This document shows, one piece after another, positions 39,604 to 48,294 of a stretch of DNA of 55,788 nt. The stretch comes from Methylobacterium platani (GTDB lineage: Bacteria > Pseudomonadota > Alphaproteobacteria > Rhizobiales > Beijerinckiaceae). The notes beneath the pieces were generated by a model. The model was not told the DNA's origin. It made no database searches and saw only the letters and a list, made by a program, of their open reading frames with translations. The stretch's first letter is position 1; each line of letters opens with the position of its first letter. Location: contig NZ_LWHQ01000045.1 in assembly GCF_001653715.1 (NCBI RefSeq), forward strand, positions 1 through 55,788. The letters run 5' to 3'. The position numbers were made by a program, and so were the translations under genes.

Positions 39604-40452
39604 ATGCCCCCGATGGAACCCGGGCAGAACAGCCCGTCGCTGGCCGAGCGCGCCTACCGCATCCGCCGCAACGCCCTCCTGATGGGCGAAGTCCAGGGCC
39701 AGGGCTACATCGCCCAGGCGCTCGGCATCGCCGACGTGCTGGCGGTGTCGTACTTCCACGCCATGCGCTACCGCCCGGACGATCCGGAATGGGAGGGGCG
39801 CGACCGCTTCCTGCTCTCGATCGGCCACTACGCCATCGCGCTCTACGCAGCCCTCCTCGAAGCCGGGATCCTGCCCGAGGACGAGCTGACGAGCTACGGC
39901 GCCGACGACAGCCGCCTGCCGATGTCCGGCATGGCCGCCTACACCCCCGGCATGGAGATCACCGGCGGCTCGCTCGGCCAGGGCCTCGCCCTCGCGGTCG
40001 GCTTCTGCTTGGGCCTCAAGCGCAAGAAGTCGGACTCGTTCGTCTACTGCCTGATCTCCGACGGCGAGCTCGGCGAGGGCTCGATCTGGGAGGGCGCCTG
40101 GTCGGCGAGCCATTGGCAGCTCGACAACCTGATCGCGATCGTCGACGTCAACAATCAGCAGGCCGACGGCCCGGCCTCGCAGGTCACCGGCTTCGAGCCG
40201 GCGGCGTCGCGCTTCGAGGCCTTCGGCTGGCACGTCCAGCGGGTCGACGGCAACGACATCGACGCGCTCGTCCAGGCCTTCGACGCGGCCAAGGCGTGCT
40301 CCGAGCAAAAGCCCCGCATCATCATCTGCGACACCAAGATGGCGAAGGGCATTCCCTTCCTGGAGGCGCGCGAGCGCAACCACTTCCTGCGGGTGGAGCC
40401 GCAGGAATGGCAGGACGCGCTGAAGATCCTGGATGCCGGGAGGCCCGCATGA
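39604..40452 (+). CDS. Transketolase, N-terminal (TPP-binding) subunit
   Basis: A 282-residue protein equal to the N-terminal transketolase domain. Thiamine diphosphate motif: SDGELGEGSIWEG ending in DVNNQQADG; the substrate-side GHYAIALYAALLEAG and GSLGQGLALAVGF are conserved. Split transketolases act as a two-subunit enzyme with the next gene (ATGA overlap). Such pairs handle unusual ketoses or ketose phosphates (apulose-4-phosphate and sulfo-sugar enzymes are known cases) as well as classical ones. Confidence 0.9.
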   Translation: MPPMEPGQNSPSLAERAYRIRRNALLMGEVQGQGYIAQALGIADVLAVSYFHAMRYRPDDPEWEGRDRFLLSIGHYAIALYAALLEAGILPEDELTSYGADDSRLPMSGMAAYTPGMEITGGSLGQGLALAVGFCLGLKRKKSDSFVYCLISDGELGEGSIWEGAWSASHWQLDNLIAIVDVNNQQADGPASQVTGFEPAASRFEAFGWHVQRVDGNDIDALVQAFDAAKACSEQKPRIIICDTKMAKGIPFLEARERNHFLRVEPQEWQDALKILDAGRPA

Positions 40453-41480
40453 AACGCTCGAAATACACGCGCCCGGCCTGGCTCTCCGAGGCCAACACGG
40501 GGGAACGACTGACCACCTCGGCGATGATCGCCTCGCTGGCCGGCCCCGACCAGCGCGTAGCGCCCGCCCCGTTCGGCCACGCGCTCGCCAAGCTTGCCGA
40601 GGAGCGGCCGGAGATCGTCGGGCTGACCGCCGATCTCGGCAAGTACACCGACCTGCACATCTTCGCCCAGAAGCACCCCGAGCGCTTCTACCAGATGGGC
40701 ATGGCCGAGCAGCTCCTGATCAGCGCCGCCGCCGGCCTGGCGCGCGAGGGCTTCCAGCCCTTCGCCACCACCTACGCGGTGTTCGCCGCGCGCCGCGCCT
40801 ACGACTTCATCTGCATGGCGATCGCGGAGGAGAATCTTAACGTCAAGATCGTCTGCGCCCTGCCGGGCCTCACCACCGGCTACGGCCCGAGCCATCAGGC
40901 GACGGAAGACATCGCGATCTTCCGCGGCCTGCCCAACATGACGATCCTCGACCCCTGCGACGCGCACGAGATCGCGCAAGCCGTGCCGGCCATCGCCGAT
41001 CACAAGGGGCCGGTCTACATGCGGCTCCTGCGCGGCAACGTGCCCCTGGTGCTCGACGAGTACGGCTACACGTTCGAGCTCGGCAAGGCCAAGACGATCC
41101 GCGACGGCAACGACGTGCTGATCATCTCGACAGGCCTGATGACCATGCGGGCCCTCGAGGCGGCGGATGCGCTCCGCGAGGACAAGGTCGACGTCGCGGT
41201 GCTGCACGTCCCGACGATCAAGCCGCTCGACACGCAGACCATCCTGCGCGAGGCCGGCAAGGGTGGGCGCCTCGTGGTGGTGGCGGAGAACCACACGGTC
41301 GTCGGGGGCCTGGGCGAGGCGGTGGCGGGGCTGCTGATGCGCTCCGGCACGATCCCGAAGGCCTTCCGCCAGGTCGGCCTGCCGGACGAGTTCCTGGATG
41401 CCGGCGCCCTGCCGACCCTCCACGACCGCTACGGCATCTCGACCGGCGCCATGGCGCGGAGCATCCGCGAATGGCTGTGA
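40449..41480 (+). CDS. Transketolase, C-terminal subunit
   Basis: A 343-residue protein with the pyrimidine-binding and C-terminal transketolase domains. The catalytic Glu that activates the cofactor is in YQMGMAEQLL, the aromatic loop follows in FATTYAVFAARRAYDF, and GPSHQATED and LLRGNVPLV are family stretches. Forms one active site with the N-terminal subunit; coupled by ATGA upstream and overlapping the next gene by 10 bp. Confidence 0.9.
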   Translation: MKRSKYTRPAWLSEANTGERLTTSAMIASLAGPDQRVAPAPFGHALAKLAEERPEIVGLTADLGKYTDLHIFAQKHPERFYQMGMAEQLLISAAAGLAREGFQPFATTYAVFAARRAYDFICMAIAEENLNVKIVCALPGLTTGYGPSHQATEDIAIFRGLPNMTILDPCDAHEIAQAVPAIADHKGPVYMRLLRGNVPLVLDEYGYTFELGKAKTIRDGNDVLIISTGLMTMRALEAADALREDKVDVAVLHVPTIKPLDTQTILREAGKGGRLVVVAENHTVVGGLGEAVAGLLMRSGTIPKAFRQVGLPDEFLDAGALPTLHDRYGISTGAMARSIREWL

Positions 41481-42361
41481 GCGCCGAGCATCCCGTCGCT
41501 TTCGTGGGCTTAGGCTCGATGGGCCTGCCGATGGCCCGCAACCTCGTGCGCCACGGCTTTCCCGTCCGCGGCTTCGACGTGCGGGCGGAGGGGCGCAGCG
41601 CCTTCGCGTCGGCCGGCGGCACCCCCGCCGGGACGATCGCGGCGGCGGCCGAGGGCGCCGGGGCGCTGGTGCTGATGGTGGTCAATGCCGACCAGGCGGA
41701 GGCCATCCTGTTCGGCGAGGGTGCGCTCGATCGCCTGGCGCGGGACGCCGCCATCGTCCTGATGGCGACCTGCCCGCCGGCCGCCGTCGCGGCTTTGGCG
41801 AAGAGGGTGACCGCGACCGGCCGGTCCTTCGTCGATGCCCCCGTCTCCGGCGGGGTCGTCGGCGCCGAGGCAGGCAGCCTCACCATCATGGCGGCGGCCC
41901 CCGCCGCCGTGATCGCGGAGGTGCGGCCGCTCCTGGAAGCGATGGGCGACAAGGTGTTCCATGTCGGGCCCGAGCCCGGCCAGGGCGCCACCATGAAGGC
42001 GGTCAACCAACTCCTCTGCGGGGTCAACCTCGCGGCGGCGGCGGAGGCGCTGTCGCTGGCGGCCAAGGTCGGCATCGACGGCGCGACGGCGCTCGAGATC
42101 GTCTCGGGCTCCTCGGCCTCGAGCTGGATGCTGCGCGACCGCGGCCCGCGGATGCTGGAGGAGGCGCCCCGGGTCACCAGCGCCGTCGACATCTTCGTCA
42201 AGGACCTCGGCATCGTGCTGGAGGCCGGCCGCAGCGAGAAGGCGGCGCTGCCGCTGGCGGCCCTGGCGCATCAGCTCTTCCTCGCGGCCTCCGGTCGAGG
42301 CGCCGGCTTGGAAGACGACAGCCAGGTCATCGGGTCCTATCGGGCGCTCAACGGCAAGTAG
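41471..42361 (+). CDS. 3-Hydroxyisobutyrate-dehydrogenase-like NAD(P) oxidoreductase
   Basis: A 296-residue beta-hydroxyacid dehydrogenase. Rossmann motif VGLGSMGLPMARNL, substrate loop DAPVSGG, and the catalytic Lys in GATMKAVNQLL. This family acts on hydroxy acids with the OH next to or one away from the carboxylate (3-hydroxyisobutyrate, tartronate semialdehyde, threonate). Start ATG 41471 overlaps the transketolase stop by 10 bp; a GTG at 41477 is the other option. The family suggests the pathway meets a C4-type sugar acid (inference). Confidence 0.88.
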   Translation: MAVSAEHPVAFVGLGSMGLPMARNLVRHGFPVRGFDVRAEGRSAFASAGGTPAGTIAAAAEGAGALVLMVVNADQAEAILFGEGALDRLARDAAIVLMATCPPAAVAALAKRVTATGRSFVDAPVSGGVVGAEAGSLTIMAAAPAAVIAEVRPLLEAMGDKVFHVGPEPGQGATMKAVNQLLCGVNLAAAAEALSLAAKVGIDGATALEIVSGSSASSWMLRDRGPRMLEEAPRVTSAVDIFVKDLGIVLEAGRSEKAALPLAALAHQLFLAASGRGAGLEDDSQVIGSYRALNGK

Positions 42362-42371
42362 TTCGAGCACT

Positions 42372-42500
42372 TTCCCCTCCCCCTTGTGGGGAGGGGCCAG
42401 GGGTGGGGGTGGTGCAGAAGGCACCGCTGAGACTTCTCCGGCACCACCCCCACGCGGGATCTTCGATCCCCATGACCCCTCCCCACAAGGGGGAGGGGAA
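42372..42500. repeat. Long inverted repeat between dehydrogenase and TRAP genes
   Basis: A left arm from 42372 (TTCCCCTCCCCCTTGTGG... to about 42414) pairs with a right arm ending at 42500; the outer 27 bases match at 25 positions. The inner part has GGTGGTGC facing GCACCACC. It may fold into a long RNA hairpin in the operon transcript and separate enzyme from transporter expression. Resembles dispersed GC-rich intergenic palindromes. Confidence 0.75.
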
Positions 42501-42562
42501 GGCGCTTCATTTTCAGAAACCGGCCCAACCGGTCCAGATCCCCAAATCCCCGAGGAAACCCC

Positions 42563-43576
42563 ATGAACCACGCCCTTTCCCGCCGCACCCTGCTCGCCGG
42601 CGCCGCCGCCCTCCCCCTCGCCACGATCTTCACCCGGCCCGTCCGGGCCGCCGAGTTCGAGTACAAGCTCGCCACCGGCCAGGATCCGACCCACCCGGTC
42701 AACATCCGGGCGCAGGAAGCCCTGAACCGCATCCGCGAGGCCTCGAACGGCCGGCTCGACATCAAGCTGTTCCCGGCCAACCAGCTCGGCTCCGACACCG
42801 ACCTGCTGTCGCAGGTGCGCAACGGCAGCGTCGAGTTCTTCAACCTCTCGACCTCGATCCTCTCGACCTTCGTCCCCGCCGCGGCGCTGCCGAATACCGG
42901 CTTCGCGTTCAAGGACTACACCGAGGTGTGGAAGGCGATGGATGGCGGCCTCGGGACTTACGTCCGCGAGCAGATCGCCAAGACGCCGATCCAGGCCGTC
43001 TCGAAGGTCTGGGACAACGGCTTCCGCCAGATCACCTCGTCGACCCGCGAGATCAAGACGCCGGAGGACCTGAAGGGCTTCAAGATCCGCGTACCCCCGT
43101 CGCCGATGCTGACCTCGCTGTTCAAGGCGTTCGATGCCGGCGCTGCGCCGCTCAACTTCAATGAGCTGTACTCGGCGCTGCAGACCAAGATCTTCGAGGG
43201 CCAGGAGAACCCGCTCGCGATCATCGCCACGACCCGGCTCTACGAGGTGCAGAAGACCTGCAGCCTCACCGGCCACGTCTGGGACGGCTACTGGATCCTC
43301 GGCAACAAGAAGGCGGTCCAGCGCCTGCCGGAGGACCTGCGCGCCATCGTCACCCGCGAGCTCGACCGCTCGGCCGACGACGAGCGGGCGGACATCGTCA
43401 GGCTCAACGACTCCCTGGTGAAGGAGCTCGGCTCGAAGGGAATCACCTTCATCGACGTCGACCGCCAGAAATTTCGCGATGCGCTCAGCCGCACGACATT
43501 CTACAAGGACTGGAAGAACAAGTACGGCGACGCCGCCTGGGAGCACCTCGAGGCGGTCGCCGGCAAGCTGGCCTGA
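42563..43576 (+). CDS. TRAP transporter substrate-binding protein DctP-type
   Basis: A 337-residue periplasmic binding protein with a twin-arginine-like signal (MNHALSRRTLLAGAAALPLATIF...VRA). The body has the DctP pattern: LATGQDPTHPVNIRAQEAL, LFPANQLGSDTDLL, LKGFKIRVPPSPMLTSLFKAF with the conserved Arg that binds a ligand carboxylate, and GQENPL. The Arg favours an acidic ligand such as a sugar acid. Fourteen bases separate it from the QM gene. Confidence 0.9.
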   Translation: MNHALSRRTLLAGAAALPLATIFTRPVRAAEFEYKLATGQDPTHPVNIRAQEALNRIREASNGRLDIKLFPANQLGSDTDLLSQVRNGSVEFFNLSTSILSTFVPAAALPNTGFAFKDYTEVWKAMDGGLGTYVREQIAKTPIQAVSKVWDNGFRQITSSTREIKTPEDLKGFKIRVPPSPMLTSLFKAFDAGAAPLNFNELYSALQTKIFEGQENPLAIIATTRLYEVQKTCSLTGHVWDGYWILGNKKAVQRLPEDLRAIVTRELDRSADDERADIVRLNDSLVKELGSKGITFIDVDRQKFRDALSRTTFYKDWKNKYGDAAWEHLEAVAGKLA

Positions 43577-43589
43577 GGGAGGCTGAGAG

Positions 43590-45470
43590 ATGCACGTCGA
43601 CATCGCGACGGAGACGCCGGCCCTGCCGGCGGCCTCCGCCAAGCGCGCCTGGGCGCGCACGCTCGACAAAGCCCTCGGCCCGCTGGTCGAGATCCCGGCC
43701 GCCCTGCTGGTGGTGGCCGAGGTCGTGGTGCTGCTCGCCGGCGTCGTCAGCCGCTACGTCTTCCACTCGCCGATCGTCTGGTCGGACGAGCTGGCCTCGA
43801 TCCTGTTCCTGTGGCTCGCGATGCTGGGCTCGGTGGTCGCCTACCGCCGCGCCGAGCACATGCGGATGACGGCGCTCGTCAGCATGGCCTCGCCGAAGGC
43901 CCAGGCCTTCCTGGAGGCGGTGGCGCTCGCCGCCGGGCTAGCCTTCGTGCTGATGCTGCTGCATCCGGCCTACGAGTTCGCGGCGGAAGAGGTCTTCGTC
44001 CAGACGCCGGCGCTCGAGATCACCAATGCCTGGCGCGCCGCCGCCCTGCCGGTCGGCTTCGGCCTGATGCTGGTGGTCGCGGCGCTGCGCCTGATCGAGT
44101 GCGCCGACTGGCGCCACGCGGTCGGCGCGGTGGCGCTCACCGGCCTCATCATCGCGGCCCTGATGCTGGCCGAGCCGACCCTGCGCACGCTCGGCAACTG
44201 GAACCTGCTGATCTTCTTCGTGCTCGGCGTCGGCGCCCTCGTCTTCACCGGCGTGCCGATCGCCTTCGCGTTCGGGCTCGCCACCTTCGGCTACCTGATG
44301 CTGACGACCCGGGCCCCCGCCATGGTGGTGGTCGGGCGCATGGACGAGGGGATGAGCCATCTCATCCTGCTTGCCGTGCCGCTCTTCGTGTTCCTCGGCC
44401 TGCTCATCGAGATGACCGGCATGGCGAAGGCCATGGTGGGCTTCCTGGCGAGCATGCTCGGCCACGTCCGCGGCGGCCTGCACTACGTGCTGGTCGGGGC
44501 GATGTACCTCGTCTCCGGCATCTCCGGCTCCAAGGCCGCCGACATGGCGGCGGTGGCCCCCGTGCTGTTCCCCGAGATGAAGAAGCGCGGCGCCAAGGAG
44601 GGCGACCTCGTCGCGCTGCTCGCCGCCACCGGCGCGCAGACCGAGACCATCCCGCCCTCGCTGGTGCTGATCACCATCGGGTCGGTGACCGGCGTATCGA
44701 TCACCGCGCTCTTCACCGGCGGCCTGCTGCCGGGCGTCGTGCTCGGCGTCACGCTCTGCATGCTGGTCTGGTGGCGCTATCGCGGCGAGGACCTCAGCCA
44801 CGTCAAGCGCGCCACCAAGGGCGAGGTCCTAAGGGCGCTCGTCATCGCCTTCCCGGCGATCGCGCTCCCCTTCGTCATCCGCGCCGCGGTGGTCGAGGGC
44901 GTGGCCACCGCCACGGAAGTCTCGACCATCGGCATCGTCTACGCGATCCTGGCCGGCCTCCTGATCTATCGCCAGTTCGACTGGCGCCGGGTCTACCCGA
45001 TGCTGGTCTCGACCGCCTCGCTGTCGGGGGCGATCCTGCTGATCATCGGGGCGGCGACCGGCATGGCCTGGGCGCTGACGCAGTCGGGCTTCTCGCAGAG
45101 TCTCGCCGTGATGATGAAGAGCCTGCCCGGCGGCGCGCTCGGCTTCCTGGTCGTCTCGGCGGTGGCCTTCGTGATCCTCGGCTCGGTGCTCGAGGGCATC
45201 CCGGCGATCGTGCTGTTCGGACCCCTGCTGTTCCCGATCGCCCGCCAGGTCGGCGTGCACGAGGTGCACTACGCGATGGTGGTGATCCTGGCGATGGGCG
45301 TCGGCCTGTTCGCGCCGCCCTTCGGCGTCGGCTACTACGCCGCCTGCGCGATCAGCCGGATCCATCCAGATGCCGGCATCCGGCCGATCATCGGCTACAT
45401 GACGGCCTTGCTGGTCGGCCTCGTGGTGGTGATCCTGGTGCCGTGGATCTCGATCGGGTTCCTGCACTGA
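43590..45470 (+). CDS. Fused TRAP transporter membrane protein DctQ-DctM
   Basis: A 626-residue polytopic protein. Residues about 25-190 form the small DctQ part (four segments, with FHSPIVWSDELASILFLWLAMLGS typical), and about 205-626 the large DctM channel with NLLIFFVLGVGALVFTGVPIAFAFG and SGISGSKAADMAAVAPVLFPEM. Fusion of Q and M is a known variant. Together with the upstream SBP it would drive sodium-coupled uptake across the inner membrane. Confidence 0.92.
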   Translation: MHVDIATETPALPAASAKRAWARTLDKALGPLVEIPAALLVVAEVVVLLAGVVSRYVFHSPIVWSDELASILFLWLAMLGSVVAYRRAEHMRMTALVSMASPKAQAFLEAVALAAGLAFVLMLLHPAYEFAAEEVFVQTPALEITNAWRAAALPVGFGLMLVVAALRLIECADWRHAVGAVALTGLIIAALMLAEPTLRTLGNWNLLIFFVLGVGALVFTGVPIAFAFGLATFGYLMLTTRAPAMVVVGRMDEGMSHLILLAVPLFVFLGLLIEMTGMAKAMVGFLASMLGHVRGGLHYVLVGAMYLVSGISGSKAADMAAVAPVLFPEMKKRGAKEGDLVALLAATGAQTETIPPSLVLITIGSVTGVSITALFTGGLLPGVVLGVTLCMLVWWRYRGEDLSHVKRATKGEVLRALVIAFPAIALPFVIRAAVVEGVATATEVSTIGIVYAILAGLLIYRQFDWRRVYPMLVSTASLSGAILLIIGAATGMAWALTQSGFSQSLAVMMKSLPGGALGFLVVSAVAFVILGSVLEGIPAIVLFGPLLFPIARQVGVHEVHYAMVVILAMGVGLFAPPFGVGYYAACAISRIHPDAGIRPIIGYMTALLVGLVVVILVPWISIGFLH

Positions 45471-45509
45471 CGGGGGCAGGATCGGAACACGGTTCCGACC
45501 CGCCTCCCG

Positions 45510-45545
45510 GTCATCCCGGGGCCGCGTCGCGGGACCCGGGATGAC
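45510..45545. repeat. GTCATCCCGGG inverted repeat after the TRAP operon
   Basis: GTCATCCCGGG (45510-45520) pairs perfectly with CCCGGGATGAC (45535-45545) around a 14-nt loop. It lies between two convergent genes and may act as a terminator without a T-run. The sequence type is a common dispersed intergenic palindrome in alphaproteobacteria (recollection). Confidence 0.6.
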
Positions 45546-45615
45546 GTCGCGAGACGTCGGATGGTCGCGCGAGGACGTCGAACGCGCCCGATCCTCCCGC
45601 AGACGGGCGCGGTCC

Positions 45616-46386
45616 CTACTCCGCGGCCTTCGCCAGCGCCTTCTGGTAGGCGCCGCTCCTCAGGGTCGGCGTCAGCCAGCCGTCGACCGCGGCCTTCAGC
45701 GCCGGGTCGCGGGTCATCCAGTAGGCCTTGTCGGCCTTGTCGAAGGTGTCCGGCACGGCGGCCGGGCAGAGCACGCCGGCATTGAGCCGCGACTGGTAAT
45801 CGACCTCGGCCCCGTCGGTGACCATCAGGTCGGCCCGGCCCTCGGCCACCTCCTTGAAGATGGCGCGGTTGTCCGGAAACACCCGCACCGAGGCGTGCGG
45901 GAAGTTGGCATCGGCGAAGCGCTGGTTGGTGCCGCCGGGATTGACCACGACGCGGACCTCCGGCTTGTCGATGTCCTTCACCGAGACGAAGCGGGCCTTG
46001 TCGGCGCAGCGCACGATCGGCCGCTTGCCGTCGGTGAGCACCGGCACCGAGAAATCGGCCACCGAGGCCCGGTCGGGCGTCACGCTGACGCCGCCCATCG
46101 CGACGTCGTAGCGGTCGGCCAGGAGGTCGTCCTTCAGGGTCTTCCAGGTCGTCGGCACGATCTCGACCTTGACGCCGAGCGCCCGGGCGAGGTCGCCCGC
46201 CATCACCACGTCGGCGCCCTTGATGCTGCCGTCCGGCAGGCGCACCGAGTAGGGCGCGTAGTCCCCGGTCAGGCCGACCCGCAGCGTCCCGTCCTGCTTG
46301 ATCGCCGCCAGCGATCGCGCCTCGGCCGGCACGGATGAGAGGATGGCCATCATCCCGACTACACCTGCGATCTTGCGCATCGTCAC
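45616..46386 (-). CDS. Periplasmic PheC-like protein (cyclohexadienyl dehydratase / SBP fold)
   Basis: A 256-residue exported protein with a type II binding-protein fold. Signal peptide near residues 1-23 (ending PAEA). The stretches LRVGLTGDYAPYSV, PTTWKTLKDDL, VVVNPGGTNQRFA and VTDGAEVDYQ closely resemble PheC, a periplasmic enzyme that turns prephenate or arogenate into phenylpyruvate or phenylalanine. The Glu of TDxxE, the general acid in PheC by my alignment from memory, is kept. No permease or ATPase gene is near. GTG 46386 has AGAGGA 7 nt upstream; ATG 46380 is the alternative. Confidence 0.7.
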   Translation of the reverse strand: MTMRKIAGVVGMMAILSSVPAEARSLAAIKQDGTLRVGLTGDYAPYSVRLPDGSIKGADVVMAGDLARALGVKVEIVPTTWKTLKDDLLADRYDVAMGGVSVTPDRASVADFSVPVLTDGKRPIVRCADKARFVSVKDIDKPEVRVVVNPGGTNQRFADANFPHASVRVFPDNRAIFKEVAEGRADLMVTDGAEVDYQSRLNAGVLCPAAVPDTFDKADKAYWMTRDPALKAAVDGWLTPTLRSGAYQKALAKAAE

Positions 46387-46473
46387 TGCCCAATCCTCTC
46401 TTGCCGCTCGTTCATCTCTCGTAGGGACATCGCACGACCCCGGTAAAGCCCGGATGACGGCCAGCCCCGCGCG

Positions 46474-47664
46474 ATGAAACCCTCGCCGGAGCGAACCCTA
46501 ACCATTGACTCGGCGGCCCGCACCGGTTTCCTCGCCGCCATGGCCTCTCTCCCCGACAGCCTGCGGCGGGCACCCACGACCCTGCGGCGCACGCTCGACC
46601 GCCAGCGCCCGCGCCTGCTGCAGGGCCTGCGGATGACCGCGGCGAGCCTCGCGACCTTCGTGCTCGCCGAATCCCTCGGCCTGCCGCAGGGCTACTGGGC
46701 GGTCATCACCGCGCTCATCGTCACGCAGGGGAGCGTCGGCGGATCGCTCAAGGCGGCGTTCGACCGCTTCCTCGGCTCGGTGCTGGGCGCCTGCTACGGC
46801 GGCGCGGTCGCCTTCGCGATCCCGCATCACGGCGGCGCCTCGACCTTCGCGGCCCTGTTCGTCGCGGTGGCGCCCCTCACCGTCGCGGCGGCGGCCTCGG
46901 CGGGCTTCCGGATCGCGCCGATCACCGCGATCATCGTGCTGCTCTCCACCACCGGCTCGACGCTGGGTCCCCTCGCCTTCGCCCTCGACCGCATCCTCGA
47001 GATCGGGCTCGGCTGCGTCGTCGGGCTCGCGGTCTCGCTGCTGGTGGCGCCGGCCCGGGCGGCCCGGGCGGTGACCGGCCAGGCCGCGGCCCTCGCCCGC
47101 CTGCTCGCCGGGCAGCTCGAGGCCCTGGCGCGCCTCGACGGAGAGGAGACGCCGGAGGCCAAGGCCCTGCCGCCGGCGGTGCGGCGGAGCCTCGCGCGGC
47201 TCGAGACCCTGGTGGGCGAGGCCGCCCGCGAGCGCCGCAGCCGCCTCTCGGCCGCCCCCGACCCGGACCCGCTGCTGCGCACCATGACGCGCCTGCGCCA
47301 CGACCTCGTGCTCCTGCGCCGCGCCATCGCGGAGGCCGACGAGGACGTGCTGCGGGTCCACCTCGCCGAGGCCTGGGGCGATGCGGCGAACGCCGCGGCG
47401 GCACGCCTGCGCGTCGTCGCCGACGCCCTCGCCGGGGGGAGCCGGCCCGCCGACACCGACGCGGCGGATCTCGCGGCGGCGATCGCCGGCTACCGCGACG
47501 CCATCGACGGCATGCGCCAGCGCCAGGTCACGCGGACGCTCTCCACCGACGGCGTCGGCCGAATCTTCTGGCTCGCCTTCACCCTGGAGCAGGTCCGCCG
47601 CAACCTCGACGACCTCGCCGAGCGGGCGGCGGATTTTGCCGGGGCGGAGACCGGCACTGCCTGA
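46474..47664 (+). CDS. FUSC-family inner-membrane transporter
   Basis: A 396-residue protein. Residues about 48-195 carry six hydrophobic segments, with GYWAVITALIVTQGSVGGSLKAAFDRFLGSVLGA, the typical repeat of fusaric acid resistance and aromatic acid exporter proteins. The C-terminal half is a soluble helical domain rich in Arg and Leu. Probably exports aromatic or other organic acids. Start 46474 is taken as the longest likely; ATG 46540 is the other choice. Confidence 0.82.
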   Translation: MKPSPERTLTIDSAARTGFLAAMASLPDSLRRAPTTLRRTLDRQRPRLLQGLRMTAASLATFVLAESLGLPQGYWAVITALIVTQGSVGGSLKAAFDRFLGSVLGACYGGAVAFAIPHHGGASTFAALFVAVAPLTVAAAASAGFRIAPITAIIVLLSTTGSTLGPLAFALDRILEIGLGCVVGLAVSLLVAPARAARAVTGQAAALARLLAGQLEALARLDGEETPEAKALPPAVRRSLARLETLVGEAARERRSRLSAAPDPDPLLRTMTRLRHDLVLLRRAIAEADEDVLRVHLAEAWGDAANAAAARLRVVADALAGGSRPADTDAADLAAAIAGYRDAIDGMRQRQVTRTLSTDGVGRIFWLAFTLEQVRRNLDDLAERAADFAGAETGTA

Positions 47665-47670
47665 TCCGGC

Positions 47671-48294
47671 TCAGGCCGGCAGGGCGCGCCAGACCGCAAG
47701 GCCCGCGCAGCCGACGAGGGCGAGCGCCAGGACGAGGCGGGGCGCCCGCCCGGCGCCGGCGAGGCGCGCCCGGCAGGCCGGCCGGGCGAGGGCGAGGCCG
47801 ACGAGGCCGAACCAGGTCGCCGCCATGCAGAACACCGCCGCCCCCGCCACCGGTACCGCGTCGCGGCCGGGATGGGCGAGGAAGAAGCCGGCGAAGAACG
47901 AGAGGCTGACCGGGTTGGTCAGCGCCGCCCCGAGGCCGAGGGCGAAGGTGCCGGCGTGGCGCCCGGGCGCGAGCCGGGCCGGATCCCCGGCGAGCCCGGC
48001 CCGTCCGCTCGCCAGCCGATAGGCGGCGCGCAGCATCAGGAGGGTGAACAGGGCGGTACCGAGCCCGGTGACGAGGCGCCCGCCCGGCAGGAGCGCGGCG
48101 CCGAACCCGACGAAGGCCGCCGCGAGCCCCGCCCCGCAGGCGACGCCGAGAGCCGCCACGACCGGGCCCCAGCCCGGGACCGCGACGCTCGCCCGCAAGA
48201 CCACCAGGAGGTTGGGCCCCGGGGCGGCCAGGACCGGGGCATAGGCGGCCACCAGCGGCCCCAGCAGGGCGGGCCACGTCTCCACGTCGGGCAT
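47671..48294 (-). CDS. LysE/RhtB-family amino acid exporter
   Basis: A 207-residue membrane protein with about six hydrophobic segments. AAPGPNLLVVLRASVAV matches the LysE/RhtB N-terminal motif (xPGPxxxxV), and ALTNPVSLSFFAGFF the mid-protein NPK/NPV motif. It likely exports amino acids or small metabolites. It converges with the FUSC gene 6 bp away. It is preceded by the AT-rich island. Confidence 0.82.
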   Translation of the reverse strand: MPDVETWPALLGPLVAAYAPVLAAPGPNLLVVLRASVAVPGWGPVVAALGVACGAGLAAAFVGFGAALLPGGRLVTGLGTALFTLLMLRAAYRLASGRAGLAGDPARLAPGRHAGTFALGLGAALTNPVSLSFFAGFFLAHPGRDAVPVAGAAVFCMAATWFGLVGLALARPACRARLAGAGRAPRLVLALALVGCAGLAVWRALPA

